Below are positions 9,441-18,776 of a stretch of 64,000 nucleotides of DNA, one piece after another. Origin of the DNA: Mesorhizobium sp. RMAD-H1 (GTDB lineage Bacteria > Pseudomonadota > Alphaproteobacteria > Rhizobiales > Rhizobiaceae); the NCBI RefSeq assembly GCF_014191375.1, contig NZ_JACHWN010000006.1, positions 62,001 to 126,000 on the forward strand. The letters run 5' to 3'. Under the pieces are notes generated by a model, which worked only from the letters and a program-made list of their open reading frames with translations, ran no database searches and had not been told where the DNA came from. The position numbers were made by a program, and so were the translations under genes. The number at the start of each line of letters is the position of its first letter. Positions within the stretch are counted from its first letter, which is position 1.

Positions 9441-10037
9441 ATGATCCCTTCCATGAAGATCAGAAAAGCCGTCCTCGGTGCCGCCCTGCTGGTAGCCTGG
9501 GCGCTGCCCGCCCACGCCCATGTCGGCGTCGGCGAGACCTCGTCCTTCATTGCCGGCTTCTGGCATCCGTTCTCCGGGCTCGACCACATGACGGTGATGA
9601 TCGCCGTCGGCTTGTGGGCGGCGCTCAAGGGCGGCAAGGCGATCTGGGCGTGGCCCGGCGCCTTCGTCGGCGTCATGCTGGTCGGCGGCGTCCTCGGCAT
9701 GCTCCATGTACCGGTCCCCTTCGTCGAGCCGGGCATCCTCGCCTCGGTCGTGACGCTCGGTGTTCTGGTGGCGCTGGCGATCGATGTCCCGGTTTCCGCC
9801 GGTGCCGCCGTCATCGGCTTGTTTGCCCTCTTTCACGGCCATGCCCATGGGACTGAAGTGCCGGAAAATGCCGCCGGCATCGCGTACCTGGCCGGTTTCG
9901 CGCTGGCGACCGTCATGCTCCACGCCATCGGTATCGCCGCCGGGCTTGGCCTCGGCCTGAGGTTGCGCGGCCTGGTGCGAGGAGCCGGAGCAGCCTGCGC
10001 GGCGATCGGCGCAGGCCTCGTCTTCGGCGTGATCTGA
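9441..10037 (+). CDS. ureJ: HupE/UreJ family membrane protein (probable nickel permease)
   Basis: This is a 198-residue protein of the HupE/UreJ family. After a hydrophobic leader ending in [10 protein letters not shown] it shows the diagnostic HPFSGLDHM motif in the first helix, thought to bind nickel. A second histidine cluster, FHGHAHGTE, lies in a loop near the middle, followed by about five further membrane helices. The predicted role is secondary nickel uptake for urease. The start at 9441 has GAAAGG seven bases upstream; ATGs at 9426 and 9453 are alternatives. It sits between ureA and ureB. Confidence 0.88.
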   Translation: MIPSMKIRKAVLGAALLVAWALPAHAHVGVGETSSFIAGFWHPFSGLDHMTVMIAVGLWAALKGGKAIWAWPGAFVGVMLVGGVLGMLHVPVPFVEPGILASVVTLGVLVALAIDVPVSAGAAVIGLFALFHGHAHGTEVPENAAGIAYLAGFALATVMLHAIGIAAGLGLGLRLRGLVRGAGAACAAIGAGLVFGVI

Positions 10038-10048
10038 GGAGAGGCGCG

Positions 10049-10360
10049 ATGATCCCGGGTGAATTCTTCATCGAGGACGGTACCGTCAGCCTCAACGCGG
10101 ACAGGGAGGTCCGCACGGTCGAGGTGGCGAATACCGGCGATCGGCCGATACAGGTTGGTTCCCACTACCATTTTTATGAAACCAACCCGGCGCTCCGGTT
10201 CGACCGCGAGCAGACCAGGGGTTTCCGTCTCAACATTCCGGCGGGAACCGCCGTCCGTTTCGAGCCTGGCCAGGAGCGTCCCGTCGAACTGGTGGCGCTC
10301 GCAGGCGACCGCACGGTTTACGGCTTCAATGCCAAGATCATGGGCAAGTTAGGAAAATGA
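10049..10360 (+). CDS. ureB: Urease subunit beta
   Basis: This is a 103-residue beta subunit beginning [11 protein letters not shown], with the conserved segments [34 protein letters not shown] and the C-terminal [11 protein letters not shown]. The length is normal for three-subunit bacterial ureases. It is structural and has no catalytic residues. It is separated from ureC by one base, so translation is probably coupled. Confidence 0.97.
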   Translation: MIPGEFFIEDGTVSLNADREVRTVEVANTGDRPIQVGSHYHFYETNPALRFDREQTRGFRLNIPAGTAVRFEPGQERPVELVALAGDRTVYGFNAKIMGKLGK

Positions 10361-10361
10361 G

Positions 10362-12065
10362 ATGGGCTCGATCACGCGAGAGAACTATGCCTCCCTGTAC
10401 GGCCCCACCAAGGGCGACAGGATTCGGCTCGCCGACACCGAACTGATCATCGAAATCGAAACCGATCACACGATCTACGGCGAAGAGGTCACCTTCGGTG
10501 GCGGCAAGGTCATCCGCGACGGCATGGGCCAAAGCCAGCGGCTGGCGGCCGAAGTTGCCGATCTCGTCATCACCAACGTCGTGATCCTCGATCACTGGGG
10601 CATCGTCAAAGCCGATGTGGGGATCAAGGCTGGCCGCATCTCAGGCATCGGAAAGGCCGGCAATCCCGACATCCAGCCCGATGTGACCATCATCGTCGGC
10701 CCCGGCACCGACGTCATCGCCGGCGAAGGCAAGATCCTCACCGCAGGTGCGGTGGACACCCACATTCATTTCATCGCCCCGCAGCAGGCCGACGAAGCGC
10801 TGGCGAGCGGTACGACGACTTTGGTGGGTGGCGGTACGGGTCCTTCGGTCGGAACGCTGGCGACCACCGTGACGCCCGGCCCGTGGTACATCCACCGGAT
10901 GCTCGAAGCCATCGAGGACCTTCCGATCAATATCGGGCTGCTCGGTAAGGGAAATGCCAGCCTGCCTGAACCGCTGCGCGAACAGATCCGCGCAGGCGCT
11001 ATCGGCCTGAAGCTGCACGAGGATTGGGGAACCACCCCTGCGGCGATCGACAATTGCCTGACCGTCGCCGACGAGGAAGACATCCAGGTCGCCATCCATA
11101 CCGATACGCTCAATGAGAGCGGTTTCGTGAAGGATTCCTTCGCCGCGATGAAAGGGCGCGCGATCCACTCCTTTCACACGGAGGGTGCCGGCGGCGGCCA
11201 TGCTCCTGACATCATCACGGCAGTTGGCGAGGAGAACATCCTTCCTTCATCCACCAATCCGACGCGGCCCTATACCATCAACACCATCGACGAGCATCTC
11301 GACATGCTGATGGTCTGCCATCATCTGAGCCCTCAGATCCCCGAGGATGTCGCCTTTGCCGAGTCGCGTATCCGCAGGGAAACGATCGCCGCCGAAGACA
11401 TCCTGCACGATATCGGTGCGCTTTCGATGATGTCGTCGGATTCGCAGGCCATGGGCCGCATCGGCGAGACCACGGTACGCTGCTGGCAGACCGCTCATAA
11501 GATGAAAGTGCAGCGCGGGCCGCTGCCCGAGGATAGCGAACGCAATGACAATTTCCGGGCCAAGCGGTATGTCGCCAAATATACGATCAATCCCGCCATC
11601 ACCCATGGCTTTGCCCATGAGCTTGGTTCGATCGAAATCGGGAAACGGGCCGACCTGGTGTTGTGGAAGCCGGCCAGCTTCGGCGTGAAGCCGTCGCTTG
11701 TGCTCATCGGCGGCATGATCGCCATGGCGCCGATGGGCGACCCGAACGCGTCGATTTCCACCCCGCAGCCGGTGCATTTCCGCCCGATGTACGGCGTTCT
11801 CGGCCGCGCGCGTTTTTCCACCGGCGTCACCTTCGTGTCGAAGGCGGCGTTCGATGCGGGTATCGGAGACGAGCTGCAGCTGAACAAGGCTCTGGTTGCG
11901 GTGAAGGGCACGCGCTCCATCCGCAAGAAGGACATGATCCACAACGCGCTCGCGCCGAACATCGAAGTGGACCCCCAGAATTACCAGGTGCGTGTGGACG
12001 GCCAGATCATCACCTGTGAACCGGCGGAGACCCTGCCGATGGCGCAACGCTATTTCCTGTTTTGA
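10362..12065 (+). CDS. ureC: Urease subunit alpha (catalytic)
   Basis: This is the 567-residue catalytic subunit, which hydrolyses urea to ammonia and carbamate. All nickel-centre residues align by position with the classical bacterial enzyme: His134 and His136 in DTHIHF, the carbamylated Lys217 and His219 in GLKLHEDWG, His246, His272, and Asp360 in [10 protein letters not shown]. The flap residues Cys319-His320 are present in VCHHL. It should be fully active once loaded with nickel. Nothing is truncated. The stop overlaps a possible TTG start of the following transporter. Confidence 0.98.
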   Translation: MGSITRENYASLYGPTKGDRIRLADTELIIEIETDHTIYGEEVTFGGGKVIRDGMGQSQRLAAEVADLVITNVVILDHWGIVKADVGIKAGRISGIGKAGNPDIQPDVTIIVGPGTDVIAGEGKILTAGAVDTHIHFIAPQQADEALASGTTTLVGGGTGPSVGTLATTVTPGPWYIHRMLEAIEDLPINIGLLGKGNASLPEPLREQIRAGAIGLKLHEDWGTTPAAIDNCLTVADEEDIQVAIHTDTLNESGFVKDSFAAMKGRAIHSFHTEGAGGGHAPDIITAVGEENILPSSTNPTRPYTINTIDEHLDMLMVCHHLSPQIPEDVAFAESRIRRETIAAEDILHDIGALSMMSSDSQAMGRIGETTVRCWQTAHKMKVQRGPLPEDSERNDNFRAKRYVAKYTINPAITHGFAHELGSIEIGKRADLVLWKPASFGVKPSLVLIGGMIAMAPMGDPNASISTPQPVHFRPMYGVLGRARFSTGVTFVSKAAFDAGIGDELQLNKALVAVKGTRSIRKKDMIHNALAPNIEVDPQNYQVRVDGQIITCEPAETLPMAQRYFLF

Positions 12066-12109
12066 GGAAGTGGGCGCCGAACCTCGACAATGTTGCGGGA
12101 GCGCGCGTC

Positions 12110-13174
12110 GTGAAACTGAATTATTTTCAGGACCATCCGGTGCTCGGCTTCGCCGACTGGTCGCTTCGCGGCATCGGTCAGGTGGTGTTCCAGGACAATC
12201 CCCTGAGCGGATTGATCATACTCGCCGCGCTGTTCTTCAATTCGTGGATCTATGGGGCGATCTGCATCCTTGGAGTCGTGGTCAGCACCGCTACGGCGAT
12301 GGCGCTGCGGGCCGACAGGGACATGATCCGCGGCGGGCTGTACGGCTTCAATGGCGCGCTCGTCGCCCTCGCCCTCATCGCGTTCACCAGTGAGAACTTT
12401 CGCACGGGCACGGTGCCTTCGCTTCATCTTACCGTCTACATCGTGTTCGCCGCGGCCATGACGACCATGGTTTTCGCCACGATCGGGACTCTGCTGGCCC
12501 CGTACAAGGTGGCATCTCTCACCATGCCCTTCGTGCTGGTCGGATGGCTCTTCCTGTTCGCGGTGCTGAAGTTCGGCAATATCGAGGCCGGCCCGCTGGC
12601 CAAGCCGGTGTCTCCGGATCAGTATGCCGAAGGCGTCGCCTATGTGCTGCCGACATGGTATATGGGGATCGGCAACGCGATCGGGCAGATTTTCTTCCAG
12701 GACAACTGGATCAGCGGCTACCTTATCCTCGTCGGCATCGCCATCCACTCGCGGATCGCCGCCGGCATGGCTCTGATCGGTGCGGCGCTGGCGGCGCTGG
12801 TGGCAGCCGTGTTCGGTGGACCGGAAGGAGCCATTCGCGATGGGCTGTTCGGATACAACGCGGCCCTCACAGCCATGGCGCTTGGCGGTATCTTCCTTGT
12901 CCTGACCTGGCGGAGTTTTGCCTACGCGCTATTCGGCGTGGTGGTGACGACCTGGCTTTGGGCCTCGGTTGCGATCTTTCTCGAGCCGATCGGCATGCCG
13001 GTCCTCACCTCGACTTTCGTCATCGTCACCTGGCTGATGCTGATCGGCACCCATGTGTTCAAGGCCCTGGAGCCGGTTGCCCCAGCCGAGGCAACGACGC
13101 CGGAAGGCAATCGACGACGACGACACACGGCCGTGGCGGACAGCAGGCCCTATCCGGAGGAGAGAATAGCGTAG
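12110..13174 (+). CDS. Urea transporter, Yut/UT family
   Basis: This integral membrane protein of about 354 residues belongs to the urea transporter family (channel-like UT/Yut). It is an internal duplication: both halves have a QVxFQDN-x-SG motif (GQVVFQDNPLSGL and GQIFFQDNWISGY) and a repeated GLYGFNGALVALA/GLFGYNAALTAMA half-helix, which line the urea pore in known structures. The GTG at 12110 has GGGAG eight bases upstream and is preferred; the frame is open from TTG 12062. It supplies urea to the urease encoded just upstream. The Arg-rich C-terminal tail of about 25 residues is not conserved. Confidence 0.92.
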   Translation: MKLNYFQDHPVLGFADWSLRGIGQVVFQDNPLSGLIILAALFFNSWIYGAICILGVVVSTATAMALRADRDMIRGGLYGFNGALVALALIAFTSENFRTGTVPSLHLTVYIVFAAAMTTMVFATIGTLLAPYKVASLTMPFVLVGWLFLFAVLKFGNIEAGPLAKPVSPDQYAEGVAYVLPTWYMGIGNAIGQIFFQDNWISGYLILVGIAIHSRIAAGMALIGAALAALVAAVFGGPEGAIRDGLFGYNAALTAMALGGIFLVLTWRSFAYALFGVVVTTWLWASVAIFLEPIGMPVLTSTFVIVTWLMLIGTHVFKALEPVAPAEATTPEGNRRRRHTAVADSRPYPEERIA

Positions 13175-13194
13175 CCTTCCAAGTCGCGCGCAGC

Positions 13195-13269
13195 ATGTGT
13201 GCACTGTCACGGCACGGCCATCATATGCATTTCGGGCACGACATGTCCGACGGCCGATTGTGGAATTAG
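13195..13269 (+). CDS. Very short His-rich reading frame in the gap before ureF
   Basis: A 24-codon frame lies where ureE would normally be. It carries the cluster HGHHMHFGHD, with five His and one Asp within ten residues. It has no clear ribosome site, and the frame stays open upstream without a good start. It could be a nickel-binding micro-peptide, the remains of a lost UreE His-tail, or chance. I would not call it a gene on this evidence alone. Confidence 0.2.
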   Translation: MCALSRHGHHMHFGHDMSDGRLWN

Positions 13270-13275
13270 ACTGCA

Positions 13276-14049
13276 ATGAATGTTGACCGCCCGGCAGGAA
13301 GCACATTGAGGAGACCCAGCCTCGCCTCATCGCCTGCACCGCAGGCGGCAGAGCCCGTTCTCCAGGAAAAGGCCGTGGATCAGGAAGACGCTATCCCGCT
13401 TCATCTTCTGCGGCTTGTCAGCCCAAGCCTGCCGGTCGGGGCGTTCGCCTATTCGCGCGCCCTCGAAGGGGCGGTCCATGCCGGATGGGTGCAAGACCAC
13501 GTGACAGCACGCGACTGGATCATTGGCGGCCTCGAACACATCTTCGCGGCGACGGACGGCGCACTTTTCTGGCGCATGATCCAGGCACTCTATGCCGAGG
13601 ATCATGCGGGCTTTACCTATGCCAATGCCTGGCTTGCGGCATGCCGCGAAAGCCGCGAGATGCAGCTTGAAGATCGGCGCATGGCCGAAGCCCTCATGTC
13701 CTTGCTCAAGGCACTCGAGGTGCCTGCGGCGCAGAACCATGCCTGTTCCGGGTTGACATATCCGGCGAGCTTCGCGATCGCCGCTCATCGCTGGCACATT
13801 GCGCCGCTCCCGGCGCTGAAGGGGCTGATGTGGACGGTCGCGGATGCGCAGGTCGCGGCCGCCATCCGCCTGGTTCCGCTCGGCCATGTCATGGGCCAGC
13901 GCATCCTGATCGAGGCGGTCCCGGTGGTCGAACGAAGCGCAGCCTGGGCGACGACCCTCGACGATGACGATATCGGCAATCTGTCTCCCGCGCAGGCCAT
14001 GGCAAGCGCATGGCACGAAACCCAGTACAGCCGTCTGTTTCGATCCTGA
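13276..14049 (+). CDS. ureF: Urease accessory protein UreF
   Basis: This protein has 257 residues from ATG 13276. The conserved part begins at about residue 40 with LLRLVSPSLPVGAFAYSRALE, the classic UreF N-terminal motif, and ends near WHETQYSRLFRS, typical of the family. UreF bridges UreD and UreG and gates GTP-dependent nickel transfer. The first 35 residues are Pro/Ala-rich and not family-like. GTG 13375 with AGGAAAAGG upstream is a plausible true start. It is the last gene of the urease operon; a dedicated UreE gene is not seen. Confidence 0.92.
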   Translation: MNVDRPAGSTLRRPSLASSPAPQAAEPVLQEKAVDQEDAIPLHLLRLVSPSLPVGAFAYSRALEGAVHAGWVQDHVTARDWIIGGLEHIFAATDGALFWRMIQALYAEDHAGFTYANAWLAACRESREMQLEDRRMAEALMSLLKALEVPAAQNHACSGLTYPASFAIAAHRWHIAPLPALKGLMWTVADAQVAAAIRLVPLGHVMGQRILIEAVPVVERSAAWATTLDDDDIGNLSPAQAMASAWHETQYSRLFRS

Positions 14050-14260
14050 TCGTTGGCGAGCCACGATAGTTGATAGCGCAGCGCATCGTTCTGCCGTTGA
14101 GACGTTTGGCCAAGTGACGGGACGGCAGGCTAATCACGCTGCCTCCGATCGATGCTAGGTTGCAGTCTGGTGGCCGCTGGTTCGTCTTTTCCAGGCCGCG
14201 AATTCGGTTCGTCTGGGGCGCAATTTATCGGCGATCCCGGTTTGGATGGAAGGCTGGAAC

Positions 14261-15706
14261 ATGGGATTGGTCGGGATATTGCTCGCGCTCGCCCTGCTGA
14301 TGTGGCTGGCCTATCGCGGGTGGAGCGTGTTGATAGTGGCCCCAGTGGCCGCCCTCGTGGCCGCCGCGATCTCGGGCGAGCCGCTCCTGGCAAGCTGGAC
14401 ACAGACTTTCATGGGAGGCGCGGCCCGCTTCGTCGCACAATGGTTTCCCATGTTCCTGCTCGGCGGCCTGTTCGGCAAGCTCATGGACGACAGCGGTTCG
14501 ATCAGGTCGATCGCACGGTTCCTGACCGAACGGCTAGGAACGCATCGCACACTGCTCGCGGTCGTGCTCGCCTCGGCCGTGGTCACATATGGCGGCGTCA
14601 GCGTCTTCGTGGCGTTCTTCGTGCTGGTGCCAATGGCGGACGAGATGTTTCGGGCCGCGAACATCCCGCGCCGGTTGATGCCGGCGACCATTGGCCTGGG
14701 TGCGTTCACATTCACGATGTCGGTGATGCCGGGAACGCCGTCGGTCAACAACGCCATTCCGATGCCGTATTTCGGCACCACGACCTTCGCTGCCCCCGGC
14801 TTGGGTATCATCGCTTCGATCATAATCTTTATTTTGGGAATGTGGTGGCTTGCCCGCGCCGAAGCGGCGGCACGCAAGGCCGGAGAAGGCTATGTCGACA
14901 CGACCAGAACGGCCTTCGTCATCGATGATAAGACCCGCGAGCAAGCGGCGATGGCGGGCGATTTCGACCCGGCCGAGATCGATCACGGCAAACGCAGCGC
15001 CAGCGAGCCTCCCTTCATCCTCGCTCTGTTGCCGCTCGTGGTGGTCATCGTCGTCAATTTCCTGATGGCGTTGGTCGCGCTGCCGCGCATGGATTTTTCG
15101 TTCCTTGCCGAGGAGGCGTGGGGCGGGATCACGATCGGGGCGGTCGCCGGTGTTTGGTCCGTCATCCTCGCGCTTGCGGCAGCGGTTCTGACAGTCGTCA
15201 TCGTCAATTACCGGCGTCTGCCTGCTCTGCGCGAAACCCTGGATGCAGGGGCCAATTCCGCCGCCGTGCCGATCCTGATGATCGCCAGCCTGGTGGGCTT
15301 TGGCGCCGTGGTCGGAACGCTACCCGCATTCGCAGCGGTTCGCGACGCGGTGCTGGAGATACCGGGAGGGCCATTGGTTTCGATCATTGTCGCCATGAAT
15401 GTGCTTGCCGGCCTTACAGGCACGGCTTCGGGCGGCATGGCGATCACCCTCAACGCATTGGGAGACAACTTCATGGCGCTGGCGGCGGAACACGGCATCA
15501 ATCCCGAGCTGATGCATCGCCTGACGACGATCAGCGCAGGAACGCTCGACGCGCTTCCCCACAACGGGACCGTTCTGCTCCTGCTTCAGATCAGCAGGCT
15601 CACTCATCGCGAAAGCTATCCCGACATGGTGATGACCGTGATCGTAAACGTCATCATCGCGCTTGTCGTGGTTACGGTGTTGGGTTCGATGTTCGGCTCT
15701 TTTTGA
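14261..15706 (+). CDS. GntP-family permease (gluconate/organic acid:H+ symporter)
   Basis: This is a 481-residue polytopic protein with about 12-13 hydrophobic segments. It matches the GntP family in overall layout and in conserved stretches such as FPMFLLGGLFGKLMDDSGS, VTYGGVSVFVAFFV and the C-terminal TTISAGTLDALPHNGTV. Family members carry gluconate or related hydroxy acids with protons; the substrate here is unknown. The start at 14261 has GGAAGG at good spacing; ATG 14246 is a weaker option. It stands alone between ureF and a convergent methyltransferase, with no sugar-acid enzyme nearby. Confidence 0.88.
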   Translation: MGLVGILLALALLMWLAYRGWSVLIVAPVAALVAAAISGEPLLASWTQTFMGGAARFVAQWFPMFLLGGLFGKLMDDSGSIRSIARFLTERLGTHRTLLAVVLASAVVTYGGVSVFVAFFVLVPMADEMFRAANIPRRLMPATIGLGAFTFTMSVMPGTPSVNNAIPMPYFGTTTFAAPGLGIIASIIIFILGMWWLARAEAAARKAGEGYVDTTRTAFVIDDKTREQAAMAGDFDPAEIDHGKRSASEPPFILALLPLVVVIVVNFLMALVALPRMDFSFLAEEAWGGITIGAVAGVWSVILALAAAVLTVVIVNYRRLPALRETLDAGANSAAVPILMIASLVGFGAVVGTLPAFAAVRDAVLEIPGGPLVSIIVAMNVLAGLTGTASGGMAITLNALGDNFMALAAEHGINPELMHRLTTISAGTLDALPHNGTVLLLLQISRLTHRESYPDMVMTVIVNVIIALVVVTVLGSMFGSF

Positions 15707-15763
15707 CGTGAGGCGCGCATTCTGCGCAAGATGTGAGCTTCATGCTTGCGCTGTGCAGCGGAG

Positions 15764-15782
15764 CCCCGGTCGCCGCCGGGGG
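15764..15782. terminator. Weak terminator-like hairpin between convergent genes
   Basis: CCCCGG (15764-15769) pairs with CCGGGG (15777-15782) across a short loop in the gap between the GntP permease and the convergent methyltransferase. There is no T tract on either side, so any terminator activity is uncertain. Confidence 0.3.
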
Positions 15783-15822
15783 TAGTGCACTCCAGATCGC
15801 CACTGGAAGACACCGCGCCTGT

Positions 15823-16605
15823 TCAGACCAGCGCGGGGCGCGAGGCCACAAGGATGAAACGGCGGTAGAACAGCGTCCTCAGCCTGTTCCTCAGATCCGC
15901 TTTGCGACGTTGCGCCACGGCGATCGGGCGACGCGAAGGCAGCCGTATCGCCTCAAAGCCTGCCTCCTCCACCAGGGGTGCAAGCCTTTCAATCGTGAGC
16001 CCGTCACCGAAGGGGAGGCGCTTCATGATGTCGGCATGGCGTTCGCTCATCGCCCCATCATAATGGGGATCGTGACCGATGAAGCGTTCCAGTCCGCGCA
16101 CCGCCATGGACGCCAGCTTTCCCAGCGGCGTCAGTTTCGCCCAGTCTCCGTCGAAGACGAGCAGCCTGCCGCCGGGTTTCAAAACCCGGAACCAGTCGGC
16201 AAGCGCCTGCTCCGGTTCCGTCAAGGTCCAGACGAGGTGGCGGCAGATGACCGCATCATAGGTTTGGTCGGGTTCCATCGTGCGTTCGGCATCGGCGAGA
16301 ATGAAACGCACCTGCGCATTGCCCGCGTGCTTGGCACGCGCGATCTCGAGCATTGCCTCCGAGAAATCGAGCGCCGTCACCTCATGGCCAAGGGATAGGA
16401 GAACATTCGTAACCTCGCCGGTGCCACAGGCAAGTTCCAGCACCTTCTGCGGCGCAGGCCCGATCGCATCGCGCACCGCGGCCGCCCAGGCATCCAGCTC
16501 CGGTCCCGGCGCAATGCGATGGCCGAATGCCAGATCGAAGGTCTTCGAACGCTTCGACCAGTATTCGCGAATATCTTCCTTCAGATCGTGATTGCGGAGA
16601 TCCAT
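15823..16605 (-). CDS. Class I SAM-dependent methyltransferase
   Basis: This is a 260-residue methyltransferase with a Rossmann core: motif I VLELACGTGEV (about 52-62), motif II acidic residue in VTALDFSEAMLEIAR, and DAVICRHLVWTL with a post-motif GGRLLVFDGDW. The substrate is unknown; the small-molecule Methyltransf_11/25 type fits best. The start at 16605 (MDLRNHDLK) follows GGGAATGGG. The frame is open to 16701, but that part looks random. It is divergent from the AztD-ZinT gene, so the zinc-type control region in between could also govern it; this is inference. Confidence 0.85.
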   Translation of the reverse strand: MDLRNHDLKEDIREYWSKRSKTFDLAFGHRIAPGPELDAWAAAVRDAIGPAPQKVLELACGTGEVTNVLLSLGHEVTALDFSEAMLEIARAKHAGNAQVRFILADAERTMEPDQTYDAVICRHLVWTLTEPEQALADWFRVLKPGGRLLVFDGDWAKLTPLGKLASMAVRGLERFIGHDPHYDGAMSERHADIMKRLPFGDGLTIERLAPLVEEAGFEAIRLPSRRPIAVAQRRKADLRNRLRTLFYRRFILVASRPALV

Positions 16606-16746
16606 TATCACCCATTCCCATGGCCGCGCCGAGCGTGCGCACGATATCCTCCCGTGTCGCCTCCTGCACGACATCCTTCCCCGGTACGGTTTACCATCCA
16701 CAAGGCAAGGCTATCGCAATTCTCAGGGTTGACAGCGAGCGCTTTT

Positions 16747-16759
16747 GTAATGTTATTAC
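16747..16759. promoter_or_regulatory. Candidate Zur operator (inverted repeat)
   Basis: GTAATGTTATTAC is a perfect inverted repeat of GTAAT/ATTAC around GTT. It lies about 84 bases upstream of the AztD-ZinT start, inside the only AT-rich stretch of the divergent gap. It resembles Zur boxes with an AATGTTAT-ATAACATT core. A second repeat pair, ATGTTATTA (16750-16758) with TAATAACAT (16781-16789), overlaps it, suggesting two tandem sites. No Zur gene is present in the window, so the assignment rests on motif and context. Confidence 0.45.
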
Positions 16760-16780
16760 GTTCATAAACAAGTCGTAACT

Positions 16781-16789
16781 TAATAACAT
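16781..16789. promoter_or_regulatory. Second Zur-like half-site
   Basis: TAATAACAT is the exact reverse complement of ATGTTATTA at 16750-16758, and sits 22 bases further toward the AztD-ZinT gene. Together the pair could bind two regulator dimers or mark overlapping promoter elements. Support is sequence symmetry only. Confidence 0.3.
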
Positions 16790-16842
16790 ATCGATTGGGC
16801 TTAACAAGCCCAGCCCCATTCATTGCTGAAGAAAGGAACCGC

Positions 16843-18636
16843 ATGAGACCGTCTCCCGCCCGAAACCGCCTGGTGGCCACCGTCGCCGCTGCCCTGGCGT
16901 TTGCCGCACAGGGCGCGCTTGCCAATGAGGATCACCAAACGAAGGCCTGGCGGCTGTTCGTCGCCGACCATACACAGCCGGTCGTCCGTGCGATCGACTT
17001 CGAAACGGGCAAGGAGCTTGGCCGCTATGATCTGAAGGGCCATGCGGCGCTGACCGCCAGCGCCTCCGGCCAAACCATTTTCGCCACGCAATCGGACCAT
17101 GACATCACCCATGTCATCAAGAGCGGCATAGAATTCTCTGATCATGGCGACCACCGCGACCTCGACGTTTCAGATGTCGCGCTTCTTCCCGTCACCTTCG
17201 AAGGCCAGCGCCCGGGCCATCTGGTTCCGCATGACGACCATGCGGTACTCTTCTACGACCGTTGCGGCAAGGCTGATATTATCGACGAAGCAGCCCTTCT
17301 CCAGGGCAAGGCGCAGGTGCGCAGCATCGACACGACGAAGCCCCATCACGGTGTCGCCGTGACCATGGGCCGCCATGTCCTCGTATCGGTGCCAGACACG
17401 AAGGCCGAAACCGCGCCGGACAAGCTGCCGCCCCGCATCGGGCTGCGCGTTGTCGACAAGGATGGCAAGCAGGTTGGAGACATCGCGCCATGCACGGACC
17501 TGCATGGCGAAGCCATGTCTGCGCGACTCGTCGCCTTCGGCTGCAAGGAAGGCGTTCTCGTCGCCCGCCCGGGCGGCATCGACGGCCCGAAGCTGCAAAT
17601 GCTCCCCTATCCCGCCGATTTCCCGAAGAGCTATACCAGCACGCTCATCGGCGGCAAGGCGATGCAGTTTTTCCTCGGCAATTACGGGGAGGATAAACTC
17701 GTCCTCATCGACCCGGACAATGAGAAGCCCTACCGGCTCATCGAGCTTCCGACCCGGCGCATCGACTTCGTGCTCGACTCCGCGGCGCTGCGCACTGCCT
17801 ATATCCTGACCGAGGACGGCAATCTTCATGTGCTCGATGTGATCAAGGGCGAGATCGTGCGCAAGGGCAGGGTCACCGAGCCCTACAGCAAGGATGGCCA
17901 TTGGCGCGATCCGCGCCCGCGCCTCGCGGTTGCGGACGGCCGGATTGCCATCACCGATCCGCGCCATTCCGCCATCCGTGTGGTCGATCCGGAGACGCTA
18001 AAGGAAATCCGGACGATTCCGGTCGAAGGCCAGCCCTTCTCCATCGTCGCCGTCGGCGGCTCCGGCGCCGCTCACGATCATGGGCATGCGCACAATCACG
18101 ATGACCCGATCTACAAGGGCTATTTCGAGGACAGCCAGGTCAAGGAGCGCGCCCTCACGGACTGGGCCGGAAACTGGCAGTCGGTCTACCCCTATCTGCA
18201 GGATGGAACGCTCGATCCGGTGATGGAGCACAAGGCAAAGCAGGGCGACCAGTCCGCCGGGGAATACAAAGCCTATTATGAAATCGGCTACCGCACGAAT
18301 GTCGAGCGGATCGAGATCAAGGGCGACACCGTGACCTTCTATGAAAAGGGCAAGCCGCTGCAGGCCCGCTATGCCGCCGACGGCCATGAAATCCTCACCT
18401 ACAAGAAGGGCAATCGCGGCGTACGCTTCATCTTCAAGAAGGTGGAAGGTGACCAGGCCGCGCCGCAATACATCCAGTTCAGCGACCACAAAATCGCGCC
18501 GGAGAGAGCCGACCATTATCACCTCTACTGGGGCAACGATCGCGCTGCCCTGCTGGAAGAAGTGACGAACTGGCCGACCTACTATCCATCCACATTGAGC
18601 GCCAAGGAGATCGTGCGCGAGATGATGGCGCACTGA
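16843..18636 (+). CDS. Periplasmic zinc chaperone: AztD-like beta-propeller fused to a ZinT domain
   Basis: This is a 597-residue exported protein with a signal peptide cleaved near AQGALANEDH. Residues about 30-405 match the AztD metallochaperone propeller (AWRLFVADHTQP start, FSDHGDHRDLDVS, TTKPHHGVAVTMG), which hands zinc to an ABC solute-binding protein. A His-rich linker, AHDHGHAHNHDD, leads into about residues 415-597. That part is a complete ZinT/YodA zinc-binding domain (LTDWAGNWQSVYPYLQDG through YHLYWGND to a WPTYYPSTLSAKEIV end). The two are normally separate proteins. The start at 16843 has GAAAGGAA upstream. No azt or znu ABC genes are next to it in this window. Confidence 0.85.
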   Translation: MRPSPARNRLVATVAAALAFAAQGALANEDHQTKAWRLFVADHTQPVVRAIDFETGKELGRYDLKGHAALTASASGQTIFATQSDHDITHVIKSGIEFSDHGDHRDLDVSDVALLPVTFEGQRPGHLVPHDDHAVLFYDRCGKADIIDEAALLQGKAQVRSIDTTKPHHGVAVTMGRHVLVSVPDTKAETAPDKLPPRIGLRVVDKDGKQVGDIAPCTDLHGEAMSARLVAFGCKEGVLVARPGGIDGPKLQMLPYPADFPKSYTSTLIGGKAMQFFLGNYGEDKLVLIDPDNEKPYRLIELPTRRIDFVLDSAALRTAYILTEDGNLHVLDVIKGEIVRKGRVTEPYSKDGHWRDPRPRLAVADGRIAITDPRHSAIRVVDPETLKEIRTIPVEGQPFSIVAVGGSGAAHDHGHAHNHDDPIYKGYFEDSQVKERALTDWAGNWQSVYPYLQDGTLDPVMEHKAKQGDQSAGEYKAYYEIGYRTNVERIEIKGDTVTFYEKGKPLQARYAADGHEILTYKKGNRGVRFIFKKVEGDQAAPQYIQFSDHKIAPERADHYHLYWGNDRAALLEEVTNWPTYYPSTLSAKEIVREMMAH

Positions 18637-18660
18637 CCAGACCTACCTGCCTTGTTGTCC

Positions 18661-18685
18661 GTGCCCGGCCTGTCAGGCCGGGCAC
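18661..18685 (+). terminator. Strong hairpin after the AztD-ZinT gene
   Basis: GTGCCCGGCC and GGCCGGGCAC form a perfect 10-bp stem around TGTCA, 25 bases after the stop. No T run follows, so it may be a terminator of weak intrinsic type or an mRNA-stabilising hairpin. Confidence 0.5.
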
Positions 18686-18776
18686 GGCGTTCGCTTGTCA
18701 CGCACGAAAAGGCTCGATTTTCCTCAATTTCTGCTATGAAAAGAGGTAGCTCACATTCATAAAAGCCAGTGATTCC

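Noticed and set aside
12544-13194. Frame in line with the His-rich micro frame, inside the urea transporter gene
   Set aside because: It is a shifted frame of the transporter with Arg-rich random sequence. Only the 24-codon end is of interest.
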